Shown here: one piece after another, positions 23,161-33,043 of the stretch
How positions within the stretch are numbered: the stretch's first letter is position 1
Layout: the number at the start of each line of letters is the position of its first letter
DNA from: Pleodorina starrii
Lineage: Eukaryota; Chlorophyta; Chlorophyceae; Chlamydomonadales; Volvocaceae
Direction: 5' to 3'
DNA: 64,000 nt
Assembly: GCA_030267565.1 (NCBI GenBank)
Contig: BRXU01000004.1
Location: forward strand, 2,982,501 to 3,046,500
The notes under the pieces: model-generated
Database searches by the model: none
Seen by the model: the letters and a program-made list of their open reading frames with translations, nothing else
Told to the model about the DNA's origin: nothing
Program-made: the position numbers and the translations under genes

Positions 23161-24210
23161 TGCGCCTGGCTGCGGTCAGGCCCTCGTGTAACGGCAGCGG
23201 AACACCCCCTAGGTCTCTGATTGCCAGAACACCGCTAACACACGCTTCAAAGATAACGCGTGAGCACCGGGACCGAAATTAAAAAAATAATAAAACATTT
23301 ACCCCCCCACCCCCCACCTCCCGTTCTAATTACCCCACCTCCCCCATAGACAAAAAATAAATAAATAAATAATAAATAAATGATATAATAGTAATAAAAT
23401 AATTAACCCCCCACCCCCCCTCCCCCACCCCCCCTCTCCCCCACAATAAGTAAATAATAATTATTAGATCAATAACAATAATAACAATAAATAAATTACC
23501 CCCCCCCAACCCCCCCCAGCCCCTCCCCCCCACCCCCACCCAGCCCCTTCCCCCCCCAACCCCCCTTCCCCCCATAAATGAATAATAATCAAATAATAGA
23601 TAAAACAAATAAATAAACTAATAATAAATAATATAAATAATAGTAATAAATTTACCCCCCTCCACCCTCCACAAACCCCCAACCCCCCTCCAACCCCCCA
23701 TAAATAAATAACAAATAACAAAAATAATAACAATAAAGATACAACAATTACCCCACCACCCCCCCCAACCCCCCCGCCCCCCCCAACCCCCCCAACCCCC
23801 CCGCCCCCCCCAACCCCCCCGCCCCCCCCCGCCCCCCCCAACCCCCAAAACCCCCAACCCCCCCCAACCCCCCCCCGCCCCCTCCACCCCCCCCCAAATA
23901 AAAAATAAACAATAAATAATTAAACAATAAAATAATAAATTAATTACCCCCCACCCCCCTCCCCCACCCCCCCTCTCCCCCACAATAAGTTTATAATAAT
24001 TGATAAAAAAAATAACAAAAATAATGATAAATATATTTACCCCCCCACACCCCCCACACCCCCCCACCCAGCCCCTCCCCCCCACCCCCACCCTCCCTTC
24101 CCCCAATAAGTAAATAATAAATAATACATAAATAATAAACAATAAACAATAACAGTAATAATAATAATATTAATAATAATAACAATAATAATATTTATAA
24201 TAATATTAAT

Positions 24211-24254
<44 letters not shown>

Positions 24255-24294
24255 TAATAACAATAATAATAATAATATAATAATAATAAGGGTT

Positions 24295-24311
24295 TTAGGG
24301 TTTAACCCTAA
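24295..24311. repeat. Telomere-motif hairpin 1
   Basis: TTAGGGTT-T-AACCCTAA is a perfect inverted repeat with 8-base arms and a one-base centre. It is preceded by an extra GGGTTT, so a single TTTTAGGG unit (the Chlamydomonas telomere repeat) occurs here. Confidence 0.75.
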
Positions 24312-24379
24312 TAATAATAATATAATATAATAATTTTAATTTTATTATTATTATTATTATTATTATATTATATTATATA

Positions 24380-24408
24380 TATTTATTAGGGTTAAACCCT
24401 AATAAATA
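24380..24408. repeat. Telomere-motif hairpin 2
   Basis: Arms of 14 bases (TATTTATTAGGGTT and its complement) flank a single A. It contains TTAGGG on one arm and CCCTAA on the other and lies about 70 bases from the first hairpin, inside a long A/T palindromic stretch. Confidence 0.75.
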
Positions 24409-24475
24409 TATATATATATATATATATTATATATAATGAAATTATTATACTATATATAATAATATAGTATAATAA

Positions 24476-24512
<37 letters not shown>

Positions 24513-27118
24513 GTTATTACCCCACCCCACCCCCCCAACCCCCACCCCCAACCCACCCACCCACCCACCCACCAACCCATCCCCACCCACCCATATATAA
24601 GTAATTAATAAGTAATTAAAATAAAATAATTTATAAAATTTAAATAAAATTACCCCCCCGCCCCCCCACCCCCCAATAATTAACTAAATAATATATAATA
24701 AGAAATTAAATATTATTAAATATAAAATTAATAAACATTACCCCCCCACCCCCAACCCCCACCCCCCCCAAAGAATAGATAATAAATAAGTAATAAGAAA
24801 TATTTTAATAATAAAACAAATAATAAAACAATAACCCCCCCTCCCCCCCACCCCCCCACCCCCCCATAATTTTATATCAAACAGTAAATAATAAATATAT
24901 ATTTAAGATAATAATAAATATAAACCCCCCCCACCCCAACCCATAAGTAAATAATTAATTATTCGATAAATAAAATAATAATAAATCAACTACCCCTCCC
25001 CGCCCCCCCCCCAACCCACCCCCAACCCACCCACCCACCCACCCACCCATCCCCACACACCCATAAATAAGTAATAAATAAGTAATTAATCATGAAGAAT
25101 TAATAAAATATAAATAATATACCCCCCCGACCCCCACCCCCCATAAATAACTAAATAATATATAATAAGAAACAAAACATAATATATATAATAATACTAA
25201 AAATTCCCCCCCACCCCCACGCCCCACCCCCCCACCCCACCCCACCACCCCAAATAATAAATAATAAATAAGTAAAATAAAATATATTTATATAAAAACA
25301 AATATTAAAACAATTACCCCCCCCTCCCCCCCCATCCCCCCCACCCCCCACCCCCCCAATAATTATATATCAAAATGTAAATAATAAATATATATTTAAG
25401 ATAATAATAAAAACATAACCCCCCCACCCCCAACCCATAAGTAAGTAAATAATTAATTGATAAATAAACATAATAATAAATCAACTACCCCCTCCCCCCT
25501 TCCCGCCAACCCCCCACCCCCCACCCCACACCCATAAATAACGAAGAAAAAATAATAAGAAAAATAAACATAGTAAAAATAATAATATTGAAAAGTACCC
25601 CCCCACCCCCACCCCCACCCCACCCCACCCCACCCCGCCCATAAATAAAAAATAAATACTAATTGCATAATAAATATAATACAAAAATAACCGCCGTACC
25701 CCCACCCCCCATCCATAAATAAATAATAATAAATAAATAAATAATACCTAATTATTAGCAATAATAATAAGCAAACTTTACCCACCACCCCCCACCCATC
25801 CCACCCCCCCATTAATAATTATAAATAATATATAAATTATAAGTAAATAATAAAGATAATAATGAACAAAGTAACCCCTCCGCCCTTCTCACCCCACACA
25901 CACACCCCACTTCTACCCCACACACCCACCCACCATCCCCACCCCCCATAAATAAGTAATAATAAATAAGTCAAAATAAATCAATTATAAAAATAAGAAG
26001 AATAAAAAGTACCCACCACCTCCACCTCCATCCCACCCCACCCCGCCGATAAATAAATAATAATTACGAAATACATTATTAGAATTATGATAATAAATAA
26101 CCCCCCACCCCCCACCCATAAATAATAAAAGAATAAATAACAATATATGTAATATATAATAAAACAATAATATAAAACAATAATAAACAAAAATTACCCC
26201 CCAACCCCCACCCAACCCCCCACCCACCCCAACCCCCCATAAATAAAAAATAAATAATATAGACATTATAAGTAAACAATAAAAATAATAATAATAAAAA
26301 GTACCGCCCCACACCCACCCACCCCAACCCGCCGATAAATAAATAAAAAAATACATAATCAGAATTATAATAATAAATAACCCCCACCTCCCACCCCCCA
26401 CCCATAAAGAAAGAAGTAAGATATAAGAAATAATAAAAATTATAAAAATAATAATAAAACACTTACCCTCTCCCTCCTTCCCGCCCCCCCACCCACCCAC
26501 CCACCCCACCTTCCACCCACCCACCCCACCCCCCACCCACCCACCTATCACCACCCACCCATAAATAAGTAATAAATAAGAAATTAAAGATATAATAAAT
26601 GTAAAAATAATAAACATGACCCCACTCCACCCCCCCCACCCCCCCACCCCCCCATTAATAAATAAATAACAAATAATACGAAATAAAAAATAAAAACATT
26701 AATAATACTAAAAAATAACCCCCCACACACCCCCACCCCCACCCCACCCCCACCCCAAAATATAAAATATAAGTAAAGAATAAGAAATATTTGAATAATA
26801 AAACAAATAATAAAACAATTAACCCCCCTCCCCCCCCACCACCCCAACCCCCCCATAATTATATATCAAACAGAAAGTAGTGAATAAATAATTAAGATAA
26901 TAGTAAAAACATAACCCCCCACCCCCCACTCATAAATAAATAAATAAACAATAAAAATAATAATAAATCAATAACCCCTCCCCCCTTCCCGCCCCCCCAA
27001 CACCCCACCCTACCCCCAACCCACCCACCCACCCGCCCACCACACCCACCCACAAATATTTAAGAAATGATAAATAAATAATGAAAACAATAGTAAAATA
27101 TAATCCCTCCACCCCCCC

Positions 27119-27142
27119 GGGCTCCGGCCTATACGTGGATAC
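27119..27142 (+). repeat. Copy 2 of the CCTATACGTGGA motif
   Basis: GGCTCCGGCCTATACGTGG followed by ATACC lies within a C block of the satellite, where any G-containing word stands out. It matches the copy at 28241 over the core. Confidence 0.8.
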
Positions 27143-27940
27143 CCCCCATCCCCCCACCCCCCCAACCCCCCCAAACCCCCAAAAATAAACAATAATTAAA
27201 ATTAAATAAATAAAAATAATTATAAAACATTACCCCCCACCCACCCACCCACCCACCCACCCACCCCCACCCACCCACCCACCCCAACCCACCCCCCCAA
27301 CCCCCCCATAGATATAAAATAAATAAAGATTAAATATTAAAATAAATAATAAAAATAATAATAAATTAATTTATCCCCACCCCACCCCACCCTCACCCAG
27401 CCCCTTCCCCCCAACCCCACCCCCCCCAACCCCAACCCCCCCTTCCCCCCATAAGTAAATAATAAGTAAATTATAAACATTATAATAGTAAATCAGTAAT
27501 AAAAATAATAATAATACAATTACCCCCCCACCCCCCCCTCTCCCCCACCCCCCCATAACTAAATAATGAACAAATAATAATTTACAAATAATAAATATAC
27601 TAATGATAAATAAATTACCCCCCCCACCCCCCCATCCCCCCACCCACCCTCCCCACCCCCCCTACTCACCCCCCACCCACCCACTCAACCCCCCCCCCCC
27701 ACCCCCCCGCCCACCCCACCCCCACATACCCCCCCACCCACCCCATCCACCCCGCCCCCCCACCCACCCCCCAAAAGCCTAAACCTCCCCCACCCCACCT
27801 CCCCCCTCACCCCCCCACCCCTTCAATCCCCCAACCCCCCCCCCCACCCCCAAAACCCTTAACCCCCCATCCCCCCCCCGTCCCCCCACCCCCCCATCCC
27901 CTTCACTTCCCCAACCACCCCAACCACCCCCGCCCTTTCC

Positions 27941-28240
27941 TTGCTCTGCGTCCTTCTCTTTGCCTGCCGTAGGTGAGTTGGGTCCTCGCGGGCTTCGGGG
28001 ATTGGGGCGTTCCTTGCATCCCAGCCGCACTTTCTCGACCAGTTCAGCAACGTGTCACCTCACAGCCTCAGCGAATTCCCAGCATCCACCATTACGTCTC
28101 GTCTCGTCCTCGTCACGTGGCGGCTCTTCTCGGACTCGCTAACATTTCTCGGTTTGTATCTAACGCCCTTGCTGCTTGCAAGTTTACCTCGTTTTTCTTT
28201 TGCAGACAGGAAGGACTTTTCTGATTTGATACCGTTTACG
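27941..28240 (+). other. Unique-sequence island inside the satellite
   Basis: About 300 bases of mixed composition interrupt the A/C satellite. A short ORF exists but has no recognisable domain. It may be a retroelement fragment; it is bounded on the right by a copy of the CCTATACGTGGA motif. Confidence 0.35.
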
Positions 28241-28263
28241 GGCTCCGGCCTATACGTGGATAA
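28241..28263 (+). repeat. Copy 3 of the CCTATACGTGGA motif
   Basis: GGCTCCGGCCTATACGTGG followed by ATAA marks the exact boundary between unique sequence and the (CCCCA)n array. Confidence 0.8.
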
Positions 28264-28757
28264 CCCCCCCAACCCCACCCCACCCCCCACCCCCACCCCA
28301 CCCCACCCCACCCCACCCCACCCCACCCCACCCCACCCCACCCCACCCCACCCCACCCCACCCCACCCCACCCCACCCCACCCACCATACACACACACAC
28401 CCACACACCACACACCAAACATCCCCACCCCCCCACCCCCCACCCACCCACCCAACCCCCCAACCCCACCCCACCCCCCAACCCCACCCCACCCCACCCC
28501 ACCCCACCCCACCCCACCCCACCCACCATACACACACACACACCACACCACACATCCCCACCCCCCCACCCCCCACCCACCCACCCAACCCCACATACAC
28601 ACACACACCACCCACCCACCCCCACCCATCCCCCCTACCCCCCCAATCCACCCCCCACGCCCCCACCCCACCCCCAATTCCAACCTCCCCCCATCCCCAT
28701 ACACACACCCCCAACCCCCCACCCCCACCCCCACCCCACCCCCATCCCACCCCCAAA
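28264..28757 (+). repeat. (CCCCA)n and CA-rich array
   Basis: The stretch opens with about twenty tandem CCCCA units (28276-28384) and continues as mixed C/A repeats with ACACAC runs. G is absent on the plus strand. Long ORFs on either strand here are artefacts of the repeats. Confidence 0.85.
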
Positions 28758-29046
28758 TTTTGGCGCTGATCGGTGATGGTCGGTCCGGCTGGTGTCAGGC
28801 ACCTGTAGTGTCCCACGGTTCACAGCTGTGTGGGGCCTGAAGGGAAATAGCTGGCTTTTCGAGGTCCGAGTTTCGCTTCTAGCTTTTGGCAGTGGCTTTC
28901 AGCTTGTACTGCTATAGGTTTGGCAAACTTTGGCGCTGATCGGTGATGGTCGGTCTGGCTGGTGTCAGTCACCAGCAGTGTCCCCCGGGTCACAGCTGTG
29001 AGGGGCCGGAAGGGAAATAGCTGGCTTTTCGAGGTCCGAGTTTCAC
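28758..29046 (+). repeat. 170-bp tandem repeat, two copies
   Basis: TTTGGCGCTGATCGGTGATG opens near-identical segments at about 28758 and 28928. Each shares about 119 bases through AAATAGCTGGCTTTTCGAGG, separated by about 50 bases present only once. It forms the right border of the satellite. Confidence 0.85.
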
Positions 29047-29533
29047 GTCGCGCTGATACTTATACCTGCACTATTGTTGTTTTAGATTGCAATTAATATT
29101 GTCAAAGGATCTTTGTATTGATTACAGCGTATCGAGCGAGTAAAGTTGGTCGTCACTCAGCCATCCAGGCAGCCAGCCAGCCAGCCACGGACAGGGGCAA
29201 CCCTGGGCGGCGGGGCCCCCCAGGGTGCTGCGTGCTGGGGCCCCGCCCAAAAATGTTAACGCGATGGATGAGGCTAACGTACCTAATGCACGGTCACACC
29301 ACGTCCCAAACCGGACCCCAGTCCCGCCGCAACCCCCTGCACTTCCCTGTCCTGTCCTGCCCTGTCACAGCATCCAGCCTCCAATGCACACACGCCGTAC
29401 CGTACCGTACCGTACCGTACCGTACACCTGTCGTACATCCTTTTGTGCTCCGTCAACGTACACGCTCGGCATCGGGCGTGCGCTGAAAGGCCCGCCCCCT
29501 GCGCCTCAGCGGCCCCGTGAATCCCTCTTTCCC
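29047..29533. other. 3' flank of the MEKHLA gene with a (CGTAC)n repeat
   Basis: This stretch follows the stop codon of the minus-strand MEKHLA gene. A (CGTAC)n array lies at about 29397-29425. TTACA at 29122-29126 is TGTAA on the minus strand and would give a 3' untranslated region of about 400 bases. Confidence 0.4.
29122..29126 (-). terminator. TGTAA poly(A) signal (minus strand)
   Basis: TGTAA on the minus strand, 408 bases beyond the MEKHLA stop codon, is the nearest match to the algal signal in that direction. Confidence 0.4.
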
Positions 29534-32500
29534 TCATTCGTCCTCGTCATCAAACAGCGCCTTTGCGGCCGCCAACTCCTCCTCCAACCGCTTTTGCAGC
29601 GCCGCCAGCCTTTCTTTCCGCTTCTTCAGCTCGTACACTGCCAACTGGACTGGGATGTCCTGCGTGCAGCAGTGCAGTGCAGTGGTGGGGAAGGGTGGGC
29701 AGCGAAGGTGACATCGCGACGGGAATGTGTACGGTGCACGCAGTACGGGGATGGGCTGCGTAAGTCCCCTAAAACCGCCACAAAGTGTGCACTGCACTAT
29801 CGGTACGGCACGCCGAAAAAAAACTGTCATACCAGCGCCCTACGGCACGCTGCACGCGCGCAGCATGCCTCCAAGTAAGACCCCTCCCATGTCCGATCCC
29901 CACCAGTACCACTACCCAACCCAAAGGAGGACGCGCCTCCAACGTCTCCTCCCTGGGTGCGTGGGTGCGTCCACAATCCCTCCCCACCCCCACCTCCACC
30001 TCATCCCTCCCCACCTGGTTGGAAAGCCCCTGCTGCTCCTTGAGCGCCCGCACCGCCGCCGCCTGCTCCGCCACCGCCGCCTCCGCCGCCGCCATCTCCT
30101 CCGGCGAGGGGATGCCCCCCAGCCCGCCCTCGCCCTCGCCCTCGGCCTCCGCCTCCCTCGGCGCCGCCGTGATCTCGACCACGCGCCCGTCCTCCAGCTC
30201 GTACCGCTGGAACACCGCCGCCTGACCCAGCTTGGTGCCTGGCACCGCGAGATCACAGAGCAGACGACGGACGACAGACGGGGAGGAGGGGAGAGAGGTG
30301 CGTTTGGTGCCATGCATCAAGTGGGCCGGGAGGGGAGGGGAGGGGAATGGAGGGGAGGAGCGGGCGGTGGTGGAGCCGGCAGCAGCCTCAGCGGCGGGGA
30401 ACCTGACCTCAGGACAAGGACGACCGGCGGCGGCGCGGCGGTCTCGTCACTGGGGCGCGTCACCACATCACATCACATCGCACCGCGTCAAGATGAGGGA
30501 AAGAGGGCGGCTCTGCGTTACGTCTGCGGCGGTTCCACGGTACCCCCACCCCCCTGTCCATCCGCACCCTGCCGGTCCATGATGTTGAACAGCGTGCCGT
30601 CCTTGATCTTGAACCGCCGCCCGCTCTTGGACACGCGCCACACCTCGAAGCCCTCAACCACGCCCGTCTCCGCTGCGCGGTCCAACAGCCCGTTGCGGTC
30701 CTGCACCGTGGCACAGGTGGCGAGGGGCGGGGCGGGGTGCGGGATGCGGGATGGGGCGCGGGGCGCGGGACGGTTGGCTGCGGAAAGGCCGAGGGAAGCG
30801 CGGGGACGGCCTTCGGGCACGGAGGGCGTCGGCCGCAGGCCAGGGCTTGGCAGGGCTTGCCTGGCTCGCTGCAACGATTGTTCCCTGTTCACCCCGTGTT
30901 CACCTGCTGCGCCGATGGGTCGTCCGCCGCCGACTTGCGTGAGGGGGTCTGCAGGAGCTCCTCCCAGCTCAGCTCAAACACCTCCAGGGCAGCCCTGGCG
31001 GGGTGGGGGCGGGGCGGAGGTCTCCGAGTGACATGCGCCAGTGTGCTGGCAGGAATCGAGTGATGGGAGTACAGTTTGGCACTGTGTGTAGCAACCAGCG
31101 CCCCACCCACCACCACCACCACCACCATCCAGCGCGCCGGCGCGACCCAGCCGCGGCGCTCTGGCCCCACTCGGTACCCACCCGCACACCCGCACGGGCA
31201 CCCTCCCTATCGCCTCCTACATGACGTGCCATGCCGTGCCGCCACGTACCGGTTTCCGTACGTGTAGATGGGGTCGGTGACGCCCTCCTGCGGGGATCAG
31301 AGAGGCAATGTGAGCTGCGGCGAGAAGGCCCCATCCACGGACGGGCGCTTGAGGATCAAAGCCGCCGGAGTGGTTTCCTCTCCGTTGCTGAGGCCCCGGC
31401 TGGGTCCCCTGGCGCACTCACCACCTGCTGCTGGCCCTAGCCCTACCTCCCGACGATCTGTAGTCCTCAGTCACTGTACCAACGGGCCCCCGCTCCCCCC
31501 CCCTCCCGAGCCCCGGCCTATACGTGGATACCCCCCCCACCCCCCCCGGTCCGCATGAGTGGGTGAGTGGTTGGGGGCGTGGAGGCCGGGTGGTGGTTGT
31601 GATGGTGGTGGGGATTCGGGGGAAGGCACCGGGGGCTTGTGGCGGGCCAAGGCCAGATCGGTGCACAGGTCAGGTCGGTGATTGGTTCCTCTCCACAAGT
31701 TGGACTGCACGATGCCAGGGGACGTGGTGTTGGCGGTGCCATACCTGGGGTGCTCCTTCGCCTGGGGTGCGGTACCTGACCCGACCTGACCCGACCCGAC
31801 CCGACCCGGGTCCGGCTCGGGCCGGGGGGCGAGGGCCGAGACGAGTCCCCGCTCCCCACCTCCCGAGTGATGCCTCCCCCCACCCGCAAGCAGCCTGTCG
31901 CCCTCACTGTCATGCTGCCCCCGTGGCCCCCGTGCCATATGCCCCCCCCGTCACCCACCTCCCACCAAACTCAAGCTCGGTCGGCTTCCCGCCTATTGCC
32001 CGGGCTCCCGTGCCTGGCGCTTGCCACTCTCTCAACCCGTGTCCCGCAGCTTCCCCCTCACGCGTCCCCTCTCGCTGCCGCTGCCGCTGTCCCACACCCA
32101 CCCCCCGCCCCCTGCCCCCTGCCCCCCTCGCCCCGGCGCCTGCCTGGAAGCGGTTGTGGGCCAGCAGTGCGAAGGGGGCCCGGTACAGCTCCGAAGGCAG
32201 ACGGTTAAAATCCACCCCCTCCAACAAGTACCTGGGGGGTGCGTGTGTGTAGTGGTGAGGGGATGTGTATGTGTGTTCGTATGTGTGTGTGTTGGGGGTG
32301 TGGAGTTGGGTGGCGAGGTGGGGCAGTCCAACGGGGAAAGGAGGTGGTACGACGGGCAGCCGTGCGCCACCGCAGGGCAGGGTGTGTGTGCAAGGGACGG
32401 AGGTGCGACATACGGTGCACTCGGGAACGGATACGGCCACAGGGCGTGGCTGGGGCGGGCGTGCCGTGCAGCCCGCGACCATGCCTATCGCCAACGTGTG

Positions 32501-33043
32501 CGCACCTGTATGCCCCCCCCACCCCGGCCTGTACGTAGAAAACCCCCCGGGGAATGGTTAGCAGCACGTGGTTGGTGCGTCAATAAGCCCGGAGGGGCGG
32601 GGGAGCCCGGAGGGGCGGACGGACGGGACAGGCTGGTTCCCTCGGCCAACTGCTGCACTCCTGTGCTGCTGGGCGCACACGGGGGACAAACTCCGCAGCG
32701 GCCGATGGCGAGGCGCGCTCGCTTACTTCTTGGTGAGGCGCCAGTAGGAGTCGCATATCTGAAACGCCAGCATGCGCGTCTCCGCGGTGTCGTACTGCGT
32801 CGGCTGGGCCAGCTGCCCTCCCGATGGCGCCGACGCCGCCGCCTCTTTCTTCTTCATGAGGTCCGCCAGCGCGCTCTTCTTGGGACCCTTCTTGTCGCCG
32901 CCCTTTTTATCGCCGCCCTTCTTGGCCGCGAGCACCGCGACCGAGGGCCATCGCCCCGTGCATCGCCTGCAGGGTCGATCTAAGAGAGCCAGGCCGCGTG
33001 CGGCGTCGCCGGATGACCGGAGCGTCTTGCGAGAGAGGAGCAT
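29534..33043 (-). CDS. MEKHLA-domain protein, probably plastid-targeted
   Basis: Seven exons (33043-32727, 32231-32144, 31287-31250, 30994-30904, 30700-30568, 30238-30015, 29659-29534) join in phase to give about 338 residues. The core matches the MEKHLA domain (Pfam PF08670), a PAS-like fold found in cyanobacteria and at the C-terminus of plant HD-ZIP III factors. Landmarks are ICDSYWRL, then YRAPFALLAHN, DPIYTYGNRAALEVFELSWE, LLQTPSRKSA, and VWRVSKSGRRFKIKDGTLFN. The N-terminus is Arg/Ser/Leu-rich and reaches VAVLAA before a Lys/Gly-rich stretch, consistent with a chloroplast transit peptide. The C-terminus is a charged coiled-coil-like helix ending DDEDE. No homeodomain is present. The biochemical role of stand-alone MEKHLA proteins is unknown. 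Intron 2 (32143-31288) appears to begin with GC. Confidence 0.85.
31508..31531 (+). repeat. Copy 4 of the CCTATACGTGGA motif
   Basis: CCCGGCCTATACGTGGATAC lies in a C-rich tract within intron 2 of the MEKHLA gene (which is transcribed from the opposite strand). Confidence 0.75.
32142..32143 (-). other. Probable GC-AG intron donor
   Basis: After codon CAG ending at 32144, the minus strand continues GCAGGC, not GT. Only this junction joins HNRFQ to EGVTDPIYTYGNR, which is the exact MEKHLA domain continuity. GC donors are a small natural class and favour the CAG|GC context seen here. Confidence 0.65.
32523..32545 (+). repeat. Diverged copy 5 of the CCTATACGTGGA motif
   Basis: CCGGCCTGTACGTAGAAAAC differs from the core at a few positions but has the same C-rich right flank. 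It lies in intron 1 of the MEKHLA gene. Confidence 0.45.

Larger units (their letters stand above)
21857..23430 (+). repeat. 424-bp tandem duplication, second copy split by a TRIM element
   Basis: The segment starting CGAGTGGCACCGCCG at 21857 recurs at 22281, an offset of 424 bases. The first copy (21857-22280) is continuous. The second runs 22281-22447, is interrupted by the element at 22448-23160, and resumes at 23161 through the same A-rich and C-rich tail. The copies are nearly identical apart from small indels, mainly in the homopolymer tail. The unit ends in the same A/T block plus C block that fills the satellite to its right, so it looks like the left founder of that array. Confidence 0.85.
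23281..27940 (+). repeat. Satellite of alternating A/T blocks and C blocks
   Basis: Roughly 60-90 base blocks made almost only of A and T (AATAA-type words) alternate with 30-80 base blocks of CCCCCACCCC-type sequence. G is nearly absent from the plus strand across the array, so the minus strand consists of G-runs alternating with A/T. A longer periodicity is visible: the word TATATCAAA, followed by a long shared A/T string, occurs at 24873, 25366 and 26862. Those are offsets of 493 and 1496 bases, fitting a higher-order unit of about 0.5 kb. ORFs in the array are trivial by-products (Gly/Trp/Val runs alternating with Ile/Tyr/Phe). It is flanked on the left by the 424-bp duplication, whose tail has the same composition. 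Confidence 0.85.

Noticed and set aside
24291..24410. A true internal telomere array
   Set aside because: Only isolated TTAGGG-type units in hairpins occur, not a tandem array, so a chromosome end or fusion point is not shown.
11245..28400. CRISPR-like arrays
   Set aside because: The tandem repeats are contiguous micro- and minisatellites without unique spacers, and the DNA is nuclear eukaryotic.
22183..28816. Many minus-strand ORFs of Gly/Trp/Val with Ile/Tyr/Phe stretches
   Set aside because: They are translations of the G-run and A/T satellite blocks and have no protein character.
31667..31761. A possible extra MEKHLA exon reading AKEHPRYGTANTT
   Set aside because: Its possible donors do not fit the phase of the next exon, while direct joining of 32144 to 31287 restores the MEKHLA domain exactly.
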